Source of the DNA: Isoetes taiwanensis
Taxonomy: Eukaryota > Streptophyta > Lycopodiopsida > Isoetales > Isoetaceae
Direction of reading: 5' to 3'
Assembly (NCBI GenBank): GCA_021234155.1
Contig: JAJEKV010000011.1
Location: 7,673,132-7,737,131, forward strand
Length of the DNA stretch: 64,000 nt
Shown here: positions 1 to 8,305 of the stretch, piece after piece
Position numbering within the stretch: the stretch's first letter is position 1
Layout of the letters: each line of letters begins with the position of its first letter
Translations under genes and position numbers: made by a program
The notes under the pieces: model-generated
Told to the model about the DNA's origin: nothing
The model's database searches: none
What the model saw: only the letters and a program-made list of their open reading frames with translations

Positions 1-4
1 GTAA

Positions 5-313
5 TCGAGATGGCCATTCGTGTCTCCCATTTGCCGTGCTCGTGGAAAGAGATTCCCGCAAGAGTGTGGTGCGATACATCATACGATTCTGGTAATTCAA
101 GCAACCGCCTTAAATGCTCTTGAAATGGCTTCGGAAGCAGTTGGTGTCGGTCTGTTCGAGGACTCGCAGCTTGCAGCAATACATGCCAAGCGGGTGACTG
201 TCATGCCCAAGGACATGCGCCTGGTCTTATGCATAAGGGATCCCGAGTACTATGGTCAAAATTTTATGGCTGAATACAACAAGAAGAAAGACCCCCCAGA
301 AAAAAGGCCGTGA
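5..313 (+). CDS. Divergent histone H3-like protein, C-terminal exon (5' end missing)
   Basis: The open frame after a TAA at 2-4 ends in a clear histone H3 core: [20 protein letters not shown] aligns with the conserved H3 loop-2/alpha-3 region ([20 protein letters not shown] in canonical H3), preceded by an ALxALExASEA alpha-2-like helix. Known: this region forms the H3-H4 and H3-H3 contacts in the nucleosome. The canonical C-terminal end is replaced by a Tyr/Lys-rich tail ([22 protein letters not shown]). No suitable ATG is visible; translation would need a 5' exon outside the window, or this is a truncated pseudogene. The N-terminal tail is not seen. Divergence suggests a CenH3-like or decayed or captured H3 rather than H3.1/H3.3. 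It lies on the same strand as the small genes that follow and is separated from the next one by an inverted repeat at 451-512. Confidence 0.6.
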   Translation, partial: SRWPFVSPICRARGKRFPQECGAIHHTILVIQATALNALEMASEAVGVGLFEDSQLAAIHAKRVTVMPKDMRLVLCIRDPEYYGQNFMAEYNKKKDPPEKRP

Positions 314-450
314 AGTGCCTTTGTGTTTTTTTCATATGTATAATATTCTTTAATGTAATGGCTTTATAAGCTTAATCTCCTAGTCTATTTCTTTCTTAGA
401 AGCCTAGGTTCGCACTTTATATATATTTTTTTTAATGTTATACGTGCGGA

Positions 451-512
451 TCACACGACGCGTAGCAAGCATTGTGCTTTTTTTTTGCACATAGTAGTTT
501 TTGTGTCGTGTG
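451..512. repeat. 62-bp inverted repeat, copy 1 (TCACACGACGCG arms)
   Basis: Left arm TCACACGACGCG at 451-462 and right arm TTTGTGTCGTGTG at 500-512 face each other across a variable interior. First of eleven such repeats between 0.45 and 11 kb; nearly all span 61-63 bp. Confidence 0.8.
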
Positions 513-516
513 TTCC

Positions 517-538
517 AACCCTAACCCTAACCCTAAAA
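517..538 (+). repeat. Short telomere-like (AACCCT)3 tract / telo-box
   Basis: Three tandem AACCCT units followed by AAA. Too short for a telomere; telo-boxes of this kind are common near plant gene 5' ends, and the next gene starts at 664. Confidence 0.6.
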
Positions 539-663
539 TGTACGGATAAATCTCCCCACAACGGCTGTGTCCCCTTTCATAATCAACAATGGCTACTTGA
601 GTTCAGAAGTGACAGCGCCTTACCGCTCCTAAACATCTTCTTGCTTTCGTCGTCTGCTTCGCC

Positions 664-2012
664 ATGGATTGTTATGTAAAGTTCCTGGAATGGTATGCAT
701 CTGCCCCACATGACAACGAGGAAGTTGCGCCGACTGTGATTTATCCGTTCTATTGCAAGGAGTTGGACATCATGGCAAACAATAGCGAGCTTGGATGCTA
801 TCGCGAGGTTGCTTTAGCTTTCAGCCGGACCGCTTGGTCTCAGTGCACGTCCTTTGCAGATGTCCCTGGCTCGTGGATTCCAAAACCAGCTCTAGAGGAA
901 GCGGCTTCCCATTTGCAAGCAGCGAAGACGTTTTTCAAGAATGCTGCGCAGCGGGCTCCTCCTGGCTGCATCCTTGTACTTAAGAAGGTAACTTATTTCT
1001 CTTTGCCGTTTGCATTCAATAGTTATTGCATTCTGCTCGCCAAACTGAAGATACACTGGAAACAATGAAATCTTTAAGCCAAGGGGGGTCAGTTATGTGT
1101 GATGATGCTGACTATGACGTAGAAATGGAGATAGATCTACAAGAAGAAGAGCAAGAATGTAGGAGTTTTGGCATGGACGCACTGGCCTTGGGTGAACCAG
1201 AGGAGGAAGATGATTCTGAAGGTGATGAGGATGAGGATGAGGATGAGGATGAGGATGAGGATGAGGATGAGGATGAGGATGAGGATGAGGATGAGGATGA
1301 GGATGAAAAGAAGTTATCTGACATAACGCCAATTTTAGTGGAAGGCAAAGAATACTTATTGTTAAGTGATATACTGAGGAACCCGTCTTTGTTACAAATG
1401 TGTGCTAAGGAAGAAGAGCTTATCAGTACCTTGGCCAAATGGGTAAACCTAGGCCTAGATTTTGAAGAGGACTTGGACAAAGAGATGTTTGAAGTGTCTT
1501 CTTATACTGGCAATGCTATAAAGCTTAAAGAAGCCTATGAGATGCTGGAGTCTCGATTTGCTCAAAAGGAGGCGAGTCTGCCAATGGAAGAAGAATTCTA
1601 GCGTCTCCGTGCAAAGCTGCCAACAGGATCTACAGTTTTGGCAGGCCCTTCAGTCAATCGCAACAGCATAAGCCTCATGGATGAGGAGAAATGTGAAGAA
1701 GATAAGCTTGAGGGTTCTTATTTGTGGGAAGTAGATGATTTTTCTTGCCGACATGCACGCGGGGGACAGGAAAGATTGAAGGACTCCATATTGTTACGAT
1801 ATATCTCAAGATTCGTTAATGGGGAGATAATCGTCTTCAGCAGAACTTTCAGTCCAAAAGGTGCAGAGTTTGTCTATTACATCCGTGCATTATGCATGTT
1901 CGGGAACCATTCCCAATTGGCATCAAACACTGAAAGGGTGATAGCAATTGCTAGGATGTTGTGTTACAATATTTTGACGACCACTGCCGGTCATGGGCGA
2001 GCAATATGTTAA
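664..2012 (+). pseudogene. Acidic protein gene interrupted by an in-frame TAG
   Basis: Exon 1 starts at ATG 664 (MDCYVKFLEWYASAPHDNEE) and stays coding to AAG at 987, followed by GTAACT. A TTCAATAG acceptor ends at 1022, and joining 987 to 1023 keeps phase 0, but the implied intron is only 35 nt. Exon 2 carries an acidic stretch (VEMEIDLQEEEQE), an Asp/Glu dipeptide run encoded by 1224-1306, and a helical region (about 1310-1590). It reaches TAG at 1599-1601. The same frame then continues open to 2012 with protein-like sequence (RLRAKLPTGSTVLAGP...SYLWEVDDFSCRHARGG), so the TAG looks like a nonsense mutation in a heptad-like helix. I do not recognise the family. Acidic runs of this sort occur in chromatin and nucleolar proteins; no function is assigned. 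Confidence 0.5.
1224..1306 (+). repeat. (GATGAG)n microsatellite coding for Asp-Glu run
   Basis: Hexanucleotide repeat in the coding frame of the acidic protein, giving alternating D and E. Confidence 0.95.
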
Positions 2013-2162
2013 ATTTTTAGCTGCTAGCTTGACTCACCCAAGGTCGGAAGTCGGGTCGATAACATGGAAGTCATTGCCTTGTTGGATCGGTCGCGGTAGG
2101 GATTGAAAGAGCATGAAATTGTACTTAAGCTTGAAAAATTGGAAGTTATATATTTTCCAACT
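2013..2162. other. Spacer before the duplicated coiled-coil unit
   Basis: No gene seen; leads into the first copy of the ~1-kb tandem duplication. Confidence 0.5.
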
Positions 2163-2236
2163 TGTATCGATAAAATTATTTATGTATAGATTGTATTACC
2201 GAAATTATTAATAAAACTTATTTTATTTGTATTTAT

Positions 2237-2298
2237 TCACACCACGCGAAATAAATCAGTCTGATTTTCTGTCATATCTAGGTTTTTGCGTCGTGTGA
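2237..2298. repeat. 62-bp inverted repeat, copy 2
   Basis: Left arm TCACACCACGCGAA (2237-2250), right arm TTTGCGTCGTGTGA (2285-2298). Equivalent to copy 5 in the duplicated unit. Confidence 0.85.
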
Positions 2299-2355
2299 TA
2301 TTTCTGTCGAAGAAATGAAATATTATTGGAAAAAAATAATTAATTTATTTATTCC

Positions 2356-2399
2356 TCACACGACGCGAGAAGCAACGGTGCATCCTTCGCGTCGTGTGA
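2356..2399. repeat. Inverted repeat, copy 3 (shortened, 44 bp)
   Basis: TCACACGACGCGAGAAG and TTCGCGTCGTGTGA arms; interior about 18 nt shorter than its duplicate at 3344-3405. It ends 25 bp upstream of a TATA box. Confidence 0.85.
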
Positions 2400-2423
2400 C
2401 TCAAGCTACTACGAAATCTATGT

Positions 2424-2431
2424 TATAAATA
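2424..2431 (+). promoter_or_regulatory. TATA box (TATAAATA)
   Basis: TATAAATA about 100 bp upstream of the ATG at 2527, just downstream of an inverted repeat; the duplicate gene has the same arrangement. Confidence 0.7.
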
Positions 2432-2526
2432 GAAGATCTATCTTGGCTTCGACCTCCGATCGCCTTTCGCCTTCTGCCTTCTACTCATCTTCTACTTCCG
2501 GCTTCGGCCTTCCGCCTTCTGCACCG

Positions 2527-2946
2527 ATGGCATCTTCATCTTCCTCTAGCAAGCGACCACGCCAAGCTAGCACTCCCCAGCGCCCAGAGCTGCCCGTGGA
2601 CATTACCCTTGCAGTGGTGATGAAGAGATTCAAGGAGATCCACGATGAAAACAGCCATCTCGTCACCGAGAATATGGAGGCGGTCGACAGATTAGCCTTC
2701 ACGAGGATGCAGATGCATGAGCGAGACATTGAGCTCGCGGAAACATTCGCCATGTACCAAGAGGCGACTAGCCGCAGGGCCTTGACAGTTGAAACTGCCC
2801 ACAATATTTCGCAGGCCTTAGAAGATATGGAGAAGAAGCTCCGAGCTGCGGAGGATGAGAACGCAGCCTTATGGCTTCGGCTACATGACCATGAAAATCA
2901 GCTAGAGGATGATCAAAATCAGCTAGAGGATCATGAAGATCCCTAG
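2527..2946 (+). CDS. Small coiled-coil protein A (139 aa)
   Basis: ATG 2527 is chosen because the duplicate gene starts at the matching MASSSxSSKR. The protein has a Ser-rich N-terminus, a basic patch (SSKRPRQ), a conserved block RPELPVDITLAVVMKRFKEI (residues ~22-41), then a long charged helix with heptad spacing up to an acidic C-terminus containing a repeated DDQNQLEDHEDP-type unit. It is intronless, has a TATA box and is followed by an inverted repeat. A paralogue at 3529 and two more distant relatives at 6790 and 7651 share the MAS start, the 'LP.DI.L.V.MKR.KE' block (clear at 7651) and the coiled coil. No known domain is recognised. A coiled-coil adaptor or DNA-element accessory protein is possible but unproven. 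Confidence 0.7.
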   Translation: MASSSSSSKRPRQASTPQRPELPVDITLAVVMKRFKEIHDENSHLVTENMEAVDRLAFTRMQMHERDIELAETFAMYQEATSRRALTVETAHNISQALEDMEKKLRAAEDENAALWLRLHDHENQLEDDQNQLEDHEDP

Positions 2947-3046
2947 CCGTTGTATCTATCTATTTTTTGCTTCAAAGAAAAGTTTTCTCTATTTTTTGCT
3001 TCTATCTATTCTCTTGTTCAAATGTATGTCATGTTTTATTAAAAGA

Positions 3047-3109
3047 TCACACGACACGAAATGCCTTGCTTGCAATTAGGTAGCAATCAATGGATTTCGC
3101 GTCGTGTGA
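3047..3109. repeat. 63-bp inverted repeat, copy 4
   Basis: TCACACGACACGAA ... TTCGCGTCGTGTGA, framed by GATC on each side; lies about 100 bp past the stop of gene A. Confidence 0.9.
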
Positions 3110-3233
3110 TCTCCATGTCGTTCTATCTTTGCTTCAATGAGAAGTTCTATCTTTACTTATGTATCAGTAAAATTACTTATGTATAGATTGTATCACCGAA
3201 ATTATTAATAAAAATTATTTTATTTGTATTTAT

Positions 3234-3295
3234 TCACACCACGCGAAATATATCAGTCTGATTTTCTGATGAACACGAGCTTTCGCGTCGTGTGA
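3234..3295. repeat. 62-bp inverted repeat, copy 5
   Basis: TCACACCACGCGAA (3234-3247) and TTCGCGTCGTGTGA (3282-3295); duplicate of copy 2. Confidence 0.9.
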
Positions 3296-3343
3296 TATTT
3301 CTCTGGAAGAAAAGACGCGAGAAGAAGTAACGGTCCTTTTTCC

Positions 3344-3405
3344 TCACACGACGCGAGAAGTAACGGTCCATTTTCCTGACCGACGGCATCCTTCGCGTCA
3401 TGTGA
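3344..3405. repeat. 62-bp inverted repeat, copy 6
   Basis: TCACACGACGCGAGAAG and TTCGCGTCATGTGA arms; ends 25 bp upstream of a TATA box. Confidence 0.9.
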
Positions 3406-3429
3406 CTCAAGCTACTACGAAATCTATGT

Positions 3430-3437
3430 TATAAATA
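3430..3437 (+). promoter_or_regulatory. TATA box (TATAAATA)
   Basis: Same position relative to inverted repeat and ATG as in unit 1. Confidence 0.7.
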
Positions 3438-3528
3438 GAAGACCTTCTATCTTGCCTTCGACCTCCGATCCTCTTCCGCCTTCCGCCTTCTGCTCATCTT
3501 CTACTTCCGCCTTCCGCCTTCTGCTCCG

Positions 3529-3906
3529 ATGGCATCTTCATCTTTCTCTAGCAAGCGACTGCGCCCAGAGCTGCCCGTGGACATCACCCTTACAGTGGTG
3601 ATGAAGAGATTCAAGGAGATCCACGATCAAAACAGCCGTCTCGTCGCCGAGAAGATCGAGGCGGTTGACAGATTAGAATTCACGAGGGGGCTGCTGCATG
3701 AGCGAGACATTGAGCTCGGGGCAACATTCGCCATGTACCGAGAGGCGAATAGCCGCAGGGCCAAGGCAGTTTTAACTGCCCACAATATTTTGCAGGCCTT
3801 AGAAGATATGGAGAAGAACCTCCGAGCTGTGGAGGATGAGAACGCAGCTTTACGGCTTCAGCTACAGGATCATCAAAATCAGCTAGAGGATCATGAAGAT
3901 CCCTAG
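3529..3906 (+). CDS. Small coiled-coil protein B (125 aa), duplicate of A
   Basis: Intronless ORF from ATG 3529. It shares the RPELPVDITLxVVMKRFKEI block, the 'HERDIELxxTFAMYxEAxSRRA' helix and the QNQLEDHEDP C-terminus with the gene at 2527, but lacks its ASTPQ insertion and one copy of the C-terminal repeat. The frame survives despite nucleotide differences, which suggests it was coding after duplication. It is bounded by inverted repeats 3344-3405 and 4000-4062. Function unknown; predicted coiled-coil homo- or hetero-dimer. Confidence 0.7.
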   Translation: MASSSFSSKRLRPELPVDITLTVVMKRFKEIHDQNSRLVAEKIEAVDRLEFTRGLLHERDIELGATFAMYREANSRRAKAVLTAHNILQALEDMEKNLRAVEDENAALRLQLQDHQNQLEDHEDP

Positions 3907-3999
3907 CCGTTGTATCTATATATTTTTTGTTTCAAAGAAAAGTTTTCTCTATTTTTTGCTTCTATCTGTTCTCTTGTTTTGTTTTGTTTTATTAAAAGA

Positions 4000-4062
4000 T
4001 CACACGACGCAAAATGCCATGCTTGCAATTAGGTAGCAATCAATGGATTTCGCGTCGTATGA
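4000..4062. repeat. 63-bp inverted repeat, copy 7
   Basis: TCACACGACGC (4000-4010) and TTCGCGTCGTATGA (4049-4062); interior matches copy 4. Confidence 0.9.
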
Positions 4063-4096
4063 TCTCCATAACGTACACCTCGTTGTATGTACAAAT

Positions 4097-4610
4097 TGTT
4101 AGAATCAGAGCTTGGGGTTTGAACCCAAGTATGCCAAGACTCTGTCTCCTTCACTTAATTTCTTCGCCTCAATCCGTCTGCCAACGCGCACCTATATCTG
4201 CATCCAGCATACGATCCTCTGTCCCCATCATTCATATATATTAGTCTGCAGGTGGTTGGATAAAATTTCTAATCCAGGCCCCTTTTTTTGTCTCATAATT
4301 ATCCCACAGGTGTCAAGTCAAACTTCTGAACCAATGAAACCTAACTAGGTTTCATATGTATAATTTCCCATGCGATTTTTATACGGGGGAAAATACTAGG
4401 GTGTTGTTAGCGGAATACAGCCTTAAAATTTGATTCTAAACACACCAAACGCAAGCAGCGCCCCTTTTGAATTTTCGTCCTTTTTCTCTTGCATTCACTG
4501 CCATTCCTTCTCATGAATGCTTGTATGAATCCTCTTTAGCCCAGGGGAGCCAAGATGTGGTCACTAATCCCCTTATGTGCTCGAATATCACATGACACAT
4601 AATTTTATCA
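4097..4610 (-). repeat. Copia 3' LTR (left)
   Basis: TG...CA-bounded and nearly identical to 5801-6311. Near its left edge it holds a short perfect stem, CTTGGG GTTTGAA CCCAAG. Confidence 0.9.
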
Positions 4611-4620
4611 TTCCCCCTTC
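4611..4620 (-). promoter_or_regulatory. Polypurine tract of the Copia element
   Basis: GAAGGGGGAA on the minus strand directly abuts the 3' LTR, where plus-strand priming is expected. Confidence 0.8.
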
Positions 4621-4825
4621 ATGTGATATTCCCTGTTGTCACAGTGTAACAGACTTCTTAATTCCAGAAATCTGGACAATGGTAAGGCTTTTGTAAGAAT
4701 ATCTGCTTGTTGATCTTGTGAACTAACATAAGTTAAATGCACCTAATCTTTCTTTACCATATCGCTGATAAAATGGACCTCCATATCAATACGTTTTGAC
4801 CTTTCATGCAAAATTGTGTTTTTTG

Positions 4826-5770
4826 TCATAGCAATACAGCTATATTGTCACAATAGAGAACTGTTGGGCCTATTTGTGCAAATCCAAATTCTTCCATGAG
4901 TCTTCTTTCCCAAATTATTTCTTTAGTCAACAAGGCTGCAGAATTATACTCAGCTTCAGCACTGGATAGTGCAATGCTTCCTTGCTTTTTACATTTCCAG
5001 GCAATCGGAGCTCCACCTAATAAAACCACATACCCTGAAGTAGATTTTTGTTTGTCTAAATCCCCTCCCCAATCAGCATCACAATAAGCTTGCAGTTGCA
5101 GATTAGCTTCACAAAATAGAATACCATAATGCATTGTACCTTTTCAATATTTTGAGATCCTTTTTGCTGCATTCCAGTGCCCTCTTCCAGCTTTATTATT
5201 GTACCTGCTGAGAATATTAACTGCAAATGCAATATCAGGCCTAGTACAGTTTGCCACATAAGACAAGCACCCAATCAAACTCATGTAGGGTATTTTTTCC
5301 ATTTCTCTGCTTTCTTTTTCAGTTTTTGGACTCATGTCTGCAGAGATTTTATGACCAGGCACCATGGGTGTATGTGCCACATTACAATTTTCCATATAAA
5401 ATCTCTTTAGCATATTTTGAATGTGCCCTTGTTGACTTAGAGCTAGTATCCTTTGACTTCTATTTCTGTATGCATCAATACCCAGAAATCTTTTGAGTTC
5501 CCCAAGGTCACTCATTTGAAATCTCTTTTTCAAAATATCTTTGCAATAATTTAGTACCTTGTTTCCATTAGCTACCATAATGTTGTCATCAACATACAAA
5601 GCAATAATGCACCAATCATTTCCCAATTTATATCTGTAAATATTTCCATCATAATTGAGCTTTTCAAACTCGAGCACACTCCTAATGCTCTCCTTCCAGA
5701 TTTGAAATCCTCCATCCCCTTTAAAAACTTCTGTTGTATTAAGCAAATTTGCACCAAATCTGGTTATCAT
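4826..5770 (-). pseudogene. Gag-RT-RNase H remnant of the Copia element
   Basis: On the minus strand, 5770-5144 opens with a Gag-like N-terminus (…GGFQIWKESIRSVLEF, like the F.G.NF..W motif of Copia Gag). It passes directly into the C-terminal half of Copia reverse transcriptase with the catalytic YVDD (IALYVDDNIMVA) and the 'DLGELKRFLGI' and 'TRPDIAFAVNILSRY' blocks. The second piece, 5134-4826, is RNase H (AYCDADWGGD, STSGYVVLLGGAPIAWKCKK, SSAEAEY) in another frame. Integrase and protease domains are absent. The direct Gag-to-RT junction shows an internal deletion. It cannot move alone; mobilisation in trans by a full-length relative would be possible because the ends are intact. Confidence 0.88.
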
Positions 5771-5787
5771 GATTGCTGGATCTTATA

Positions 5788-5799
5788 GCTCTGATACCA
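5788..5799 (-). promoter_or_regulatory. Primer binding site (initiator tRNA-Met)
   Basis: Minus strand reads TGGTATCAGAGC one base inside the 5' LTR, the usual plant Copia primer site complementary to tRNA-iMet. Confidence 0.9.
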
Positions 5800-5800
5800 C

Positions 5801-6311
5801 TGTTAGAATCAGAGCTTGGGGTTTGAACCCAAGTATGCCAAGACTCTGTCTCCTTCACTCAATTTCTTCGCCTCAATCCGCCTGCCAACCCGCACCTATA
5901 TCTGCATCCAGCATACGATCCTCTGTCCCCATCATTCATATATATTAGTCTGCATGCGGTTGGATAAAATTTCTAATCCAGGCCCCTTTTTTTGTCTCAT
6001 AATTATCCCACAGGTGTCAAGTCAAACTTCTGAACCAATGAAACCTAACTAGGTTTCATACGTATAATTTCCCACGCGATTTTTATACGGCGGAAAATAC
6101 TGGGGCGCTGTTAGCAGAATACAGCCTTAAAATTTGATTCTAAACACACCAAACGCAAGCAGCGCCCCTTTTGAATTTTCGTCTTTCTCTTGCATTCACT
6201 GCCACTGCTTCTCATGAATGCTTGTATGAATCCTCTTTAGCCCAGGGGAGCCAAGATGTGGTCACTAATCCCCTTATGTGCTCGAATATCACATGACACA
6301 TAATTTTATCA
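5801..6311 (-). repeat. Copia 5' LTR (right)
   Basis: TGTTAGAATC...TTTTATCA; matches 4097-4610 with scattered differences. The CAAAT target duplication follows at 6312-6316. Confidence 0.9.
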
Positions 6312-6789
6312 CAAATTCCTAATTTATTAATAGAAAACTATATGTAACACAAATATCTAGCTAGATTATGTGATATCTTGCAGGTAAATGCGAATTAGTC
6401 ATATCTAGGTTTGGCAAGCGCCAGCACTCAAAGCACGTGGCATGTGGATGACAACGTCTACTCACATACGTGGCATGCGGATGACAACGTCATGCCAAGG
6501 ACGTGGCATGCGCTGCCACAATAACACTGTCTTTTGTACGGCCTGCATATGGTACGGCTAGGATATGACGGATCCCATGATGCGAACATAGGCTACCGTT
6601 GCCTAATTGCGTGCTATAATTTCGCCTCGTAGGATTATTACACAACTTTATCGGTACTCACAACCGTAGATTCCAACGTATCTCTAGTTTCTATATAAAA
6701 CGTCGGAGGCCTTTGTTTTCTCCTATCCGCCATCTCCTGTTCTACCACATCCGCCCTTAGCCATCTCTCCTGTTCTCCCATCACTTTCA
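6312..6789 (+). promoter_or_regulatory. Upstream region of coiled-coil gene C with ACGTGGCATG repeats
   Basis: Two direct repeats CACGTGGCATGTGGATGACA / TACGTGGCATGCGGATGACA (6434-, 6468-) and a third partial at 6500 give several ACGTGG (G-box/ABRE-like) cores. A TATATAAA box follows at 6692-6699, about 90 bp before the ATG. Confidence 0.55.
6692..6699 (+). promoter_or_regulatory. TATA box (TATATAAA)
   Basis: Located 98 bp upstream of ATG 6790. Confidence 0.65.
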
Positions 6790-7206
6790 ATGGCCTCCAG
6801 CTCCAGTTCCATCCCTGCCGAGATCTTGTCTCAAGTTCTGGTCAAGGAAATTAAGAACATTCGTCCTGAAGCAGAGGAACAGATCCGCCTTCTGAAAGAA
6901 ACGAATGATGAAGACATCGCCAAGCTGGTTGCAGCAGAGGACAAGGCCGCCTTCTATAGGGAGGTGATTTTAGTGCGCGACAATCAGCGGGCTGCCATAG
7001 ACCACGAATTGCGCGCCACGAGATCTAACCTCCAAGAGAGGCTTAGGTCCGCAATCGAAGCGGGCGAGGCTGCCCGAGCTCAACTCGATGAGCGGAAAGA
7101 TAAGGTTGCAGAGTATGAGAACGTGGTTGCGGGGCAGGCAATCATGTTGGAGGAGCAGAAAAAAATTATCAGTGCCCTCCAGGAAGAGCTTTCCTGGCGA
7201 TCATAG
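6790..7206 (+). CDS. Small coiled-coil protein C (138 aa)
   Basis: Intronless ORF starting MASSSSSIPAEILSQVLVKE. After the Ser-rich start there is one long charged helix rich in E, K, A and L with heptad spacing (residues ~25-135), including a short IRLLKETNDEDIAKLV stretch and a C-terminal QKKIISALQEELSWRS. Length, Ser-rich MAS start, single exon, TATA box and a following inverted repeat (7358-7419) place it in the same class as the genes at 2527 and 3529, although direct sequence similarity is weak. Function unknown. The frame is intact over 417 bp with typical codon use. Confidence 0.65.
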   Translation: MASSSSSIPAEILSQVLVKEIKNIRPEAEEQIRLLKETNDEDIAKLVAAEDKAAFYREVILVRDNQRAAIDHELRATRSNLQERLRSAIEAGEAARAQLDERKDKVAEYENVVAGQAIMLEEQKKIISALQEELSWRS

Positions 7207-7357
7207 GCATCGGGCTCCTCCTAGAGGGGCCCGTTTTTTTTTGAATGTTTGTAATTATTTTGTTTCGCAATGGAAAATTTTTTTGAAAAATGTGTCGAAT
7301 ATTACATTTCCTATTTTTAATTTTCAATATCCGTGGTAGAGAGAATGACAAGACAGA

Positions 7358-7419
7358 TCACACGAAGCGAAACCCTTCATAAGGTTTTAAAGCGCGTGTG
7401 CAGATTTCGCGTGGTGTGA
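7358..7419. repeat. 62-bp inverted repeat, copy 8
   Basis: TCACACGAAGCGAA (7358-7371) and TTCGCGTGGTGTGA (7406-7419); unique interior. Confidence 0.85.
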
Positions 7420-7650
7420 TACAGTGTAGGTAGAATAGTTATTAATGTGTTCCAGCAGACAGTACCATTAATGTGTTCTAACGGACAGCCGACAGAATCC
7501 GCTCGACACGTGCGACAGCAGCCGACTGTGTTTAATATGTTCAAGCGCTAATATGTACAAATTGAAGTCCTTGCATTGTGCTCCTTCCGCCGGTTAGAGT
7601 CTTTGCTCCCTTCACTTCTATAATCTTAACGTCCCTCGCATTTGTCATCT

Positions 7651-8074
7651 ATGGCCTCCACATCCTCAACCGCTAATAAGGGAAAATTCCAGAGGATAGA
7701 ACTCCCTTCTGACATAGTGTTGGGTGTTCTAATGAAGAGGTTGAAGGAGCAAGATGATCTTCTAAAGGAAAATGCCGTTACAATTCAGCAGAAAGAAGAA
7801 GAGAATGAATTCAACTGGACAGGAGGGGAAGGTTATGCCCCAACAACTGCACTGAGGTGGTTATGACGGCAACGAGGTTGCTAATTCAAGCAGAAGAACA
7901 CGTTGTGTATTGGGACAGGAGCGGGACATGTACAAAGAGATGGTGGACAGATTGGAGGAACGATTGGATAGGGTGATTGCTGGCTTGAGGAGAAGAGACG
8001 AAAACGAAGACGAGGACGGAGCTGATGATAATGATGAAGATAATGAAGAAGAGCTTGCACTGGAGCAACAATGA
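7651..8074 (+). pseudogene. Small coiled-coil protein D, frameshifted
   Basis: ATG 7651 begins MASTSSTANKGKFQRIELPS; the next residues DIVLGVLMKRLKE match the conserved block of proteins A and B. The frame is lost near 7810-7866. Homologous-looking peptide continues in other plus-strand frames: VVMTATRLLIQAEEHVVYW around 7857-7913, then ERDMYKEMVDRLEERLDRVI and an acidic tail ending at TGA 8072-8074. At least two indels therefore break a ~140-codon gene. No clear TATA box. It is flanked by inverted repeats 7358-7419 and 8158-8219. Confidence 0.65.
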
Positions 8075-8157
8075 GTCATTGTATTTTGTTTTTCAATGTA
8101 ACATTTTTCACAACTTTAATCAAAAGTAACCTTTTTTTATTATTATCTTGTAAAGCA

Positions 8158-8219
8158 TCACACGACGCGAAGCCACATAAATGCAAGCAATAGCGAACTT
8201 CACTGTTCGCGCCATATGA
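8158..8219. repeat. 62-bp inverted repeat, copy 9
   Basis: TCACACGACGCGAA and TTCGCGCCATATGA arms. Confidence 0.85.
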
Positions 8220-8230
8220 TCCAAATAAGA

Positions 8231-8293
8231 TCACACGACGCGAAGCTACAGTTGTGCAAACAAGGTTGGAGATAAGTACTTCGCGTCATGTGA
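8231..8293. repeat. 63-bp inverted repeat, copy 10
   Basis: TCACACGACGCGAAG and TTCGCGTCATGTGA arms, only 11 bp from copy 9. Confidence 0.88.
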
Positions 8294-8305
8294 ACATGCT
8301 ACACA

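Larger units (their letters stand above)
314..663. other. Intergenic spacer after H3-like gene
   Basis: AT-rich 3' flank holding the inverted repeat 451-512 and a short telomere-like tract 517-538; no gene seen. Confidence 0.6.
2163..4080 (+). repeat. Tandem duplication (~1.0 kb) carrying a small coiled-coil gene
   Basis: Unit 1 (about 2163-3159) and unit 2 (about 3160-4080) share the same order: an AT-rich segment ending in TATTTGTATTTATTCACACC, two inverted repeats, a TATAAATA box, a one-exon gene, and a third inverted repeat. Divergence is modest; unit 1 has an ~18-nt deletion in its second inverted repeat and extra codons in its gene. Confidence 0.85.
4097..6311 (-). mobile_element. Non-autonomous Copia (Ty1-type) LTR retrotransposon, deletion derivative
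   Basis: Complete element ends are visible: LTRs of ~511-514 bp beginning TGTTAGAATC and ending TTATCA, a 5-bp target duplication CAAAT at 4092-4096 and 6312-6316, an initiator-tRNA-Met primer site and a purine tract. The coding strand is minus, so the right LTR is the 5' LTR. Only ~1.19 kb of internal sequence remains, encoding a Gag-like start joined to the end of RT and RNase H; protease, integrase and most of RT are gone. It inserted into the spacer downstream of coiled-coil gene B. Confidence 0.92.

Noticed and set aside
517-538. Telomere or chromosome end
   Set aside because: Only three repeats, followed by coding DNA; fits a telo-box.
1093-1480. His-Pro and poly-Ser ORFs on the minus strand
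   Set aside because: Antisense shadows of the (GATGAG)n coding repeat.
451-8293. Bacterial integron attC-type cassettes
   Set aside because: The architecture is only superficially similar; genes have TATA boxes, there is no integrase, and the DNA is plant nuclear.
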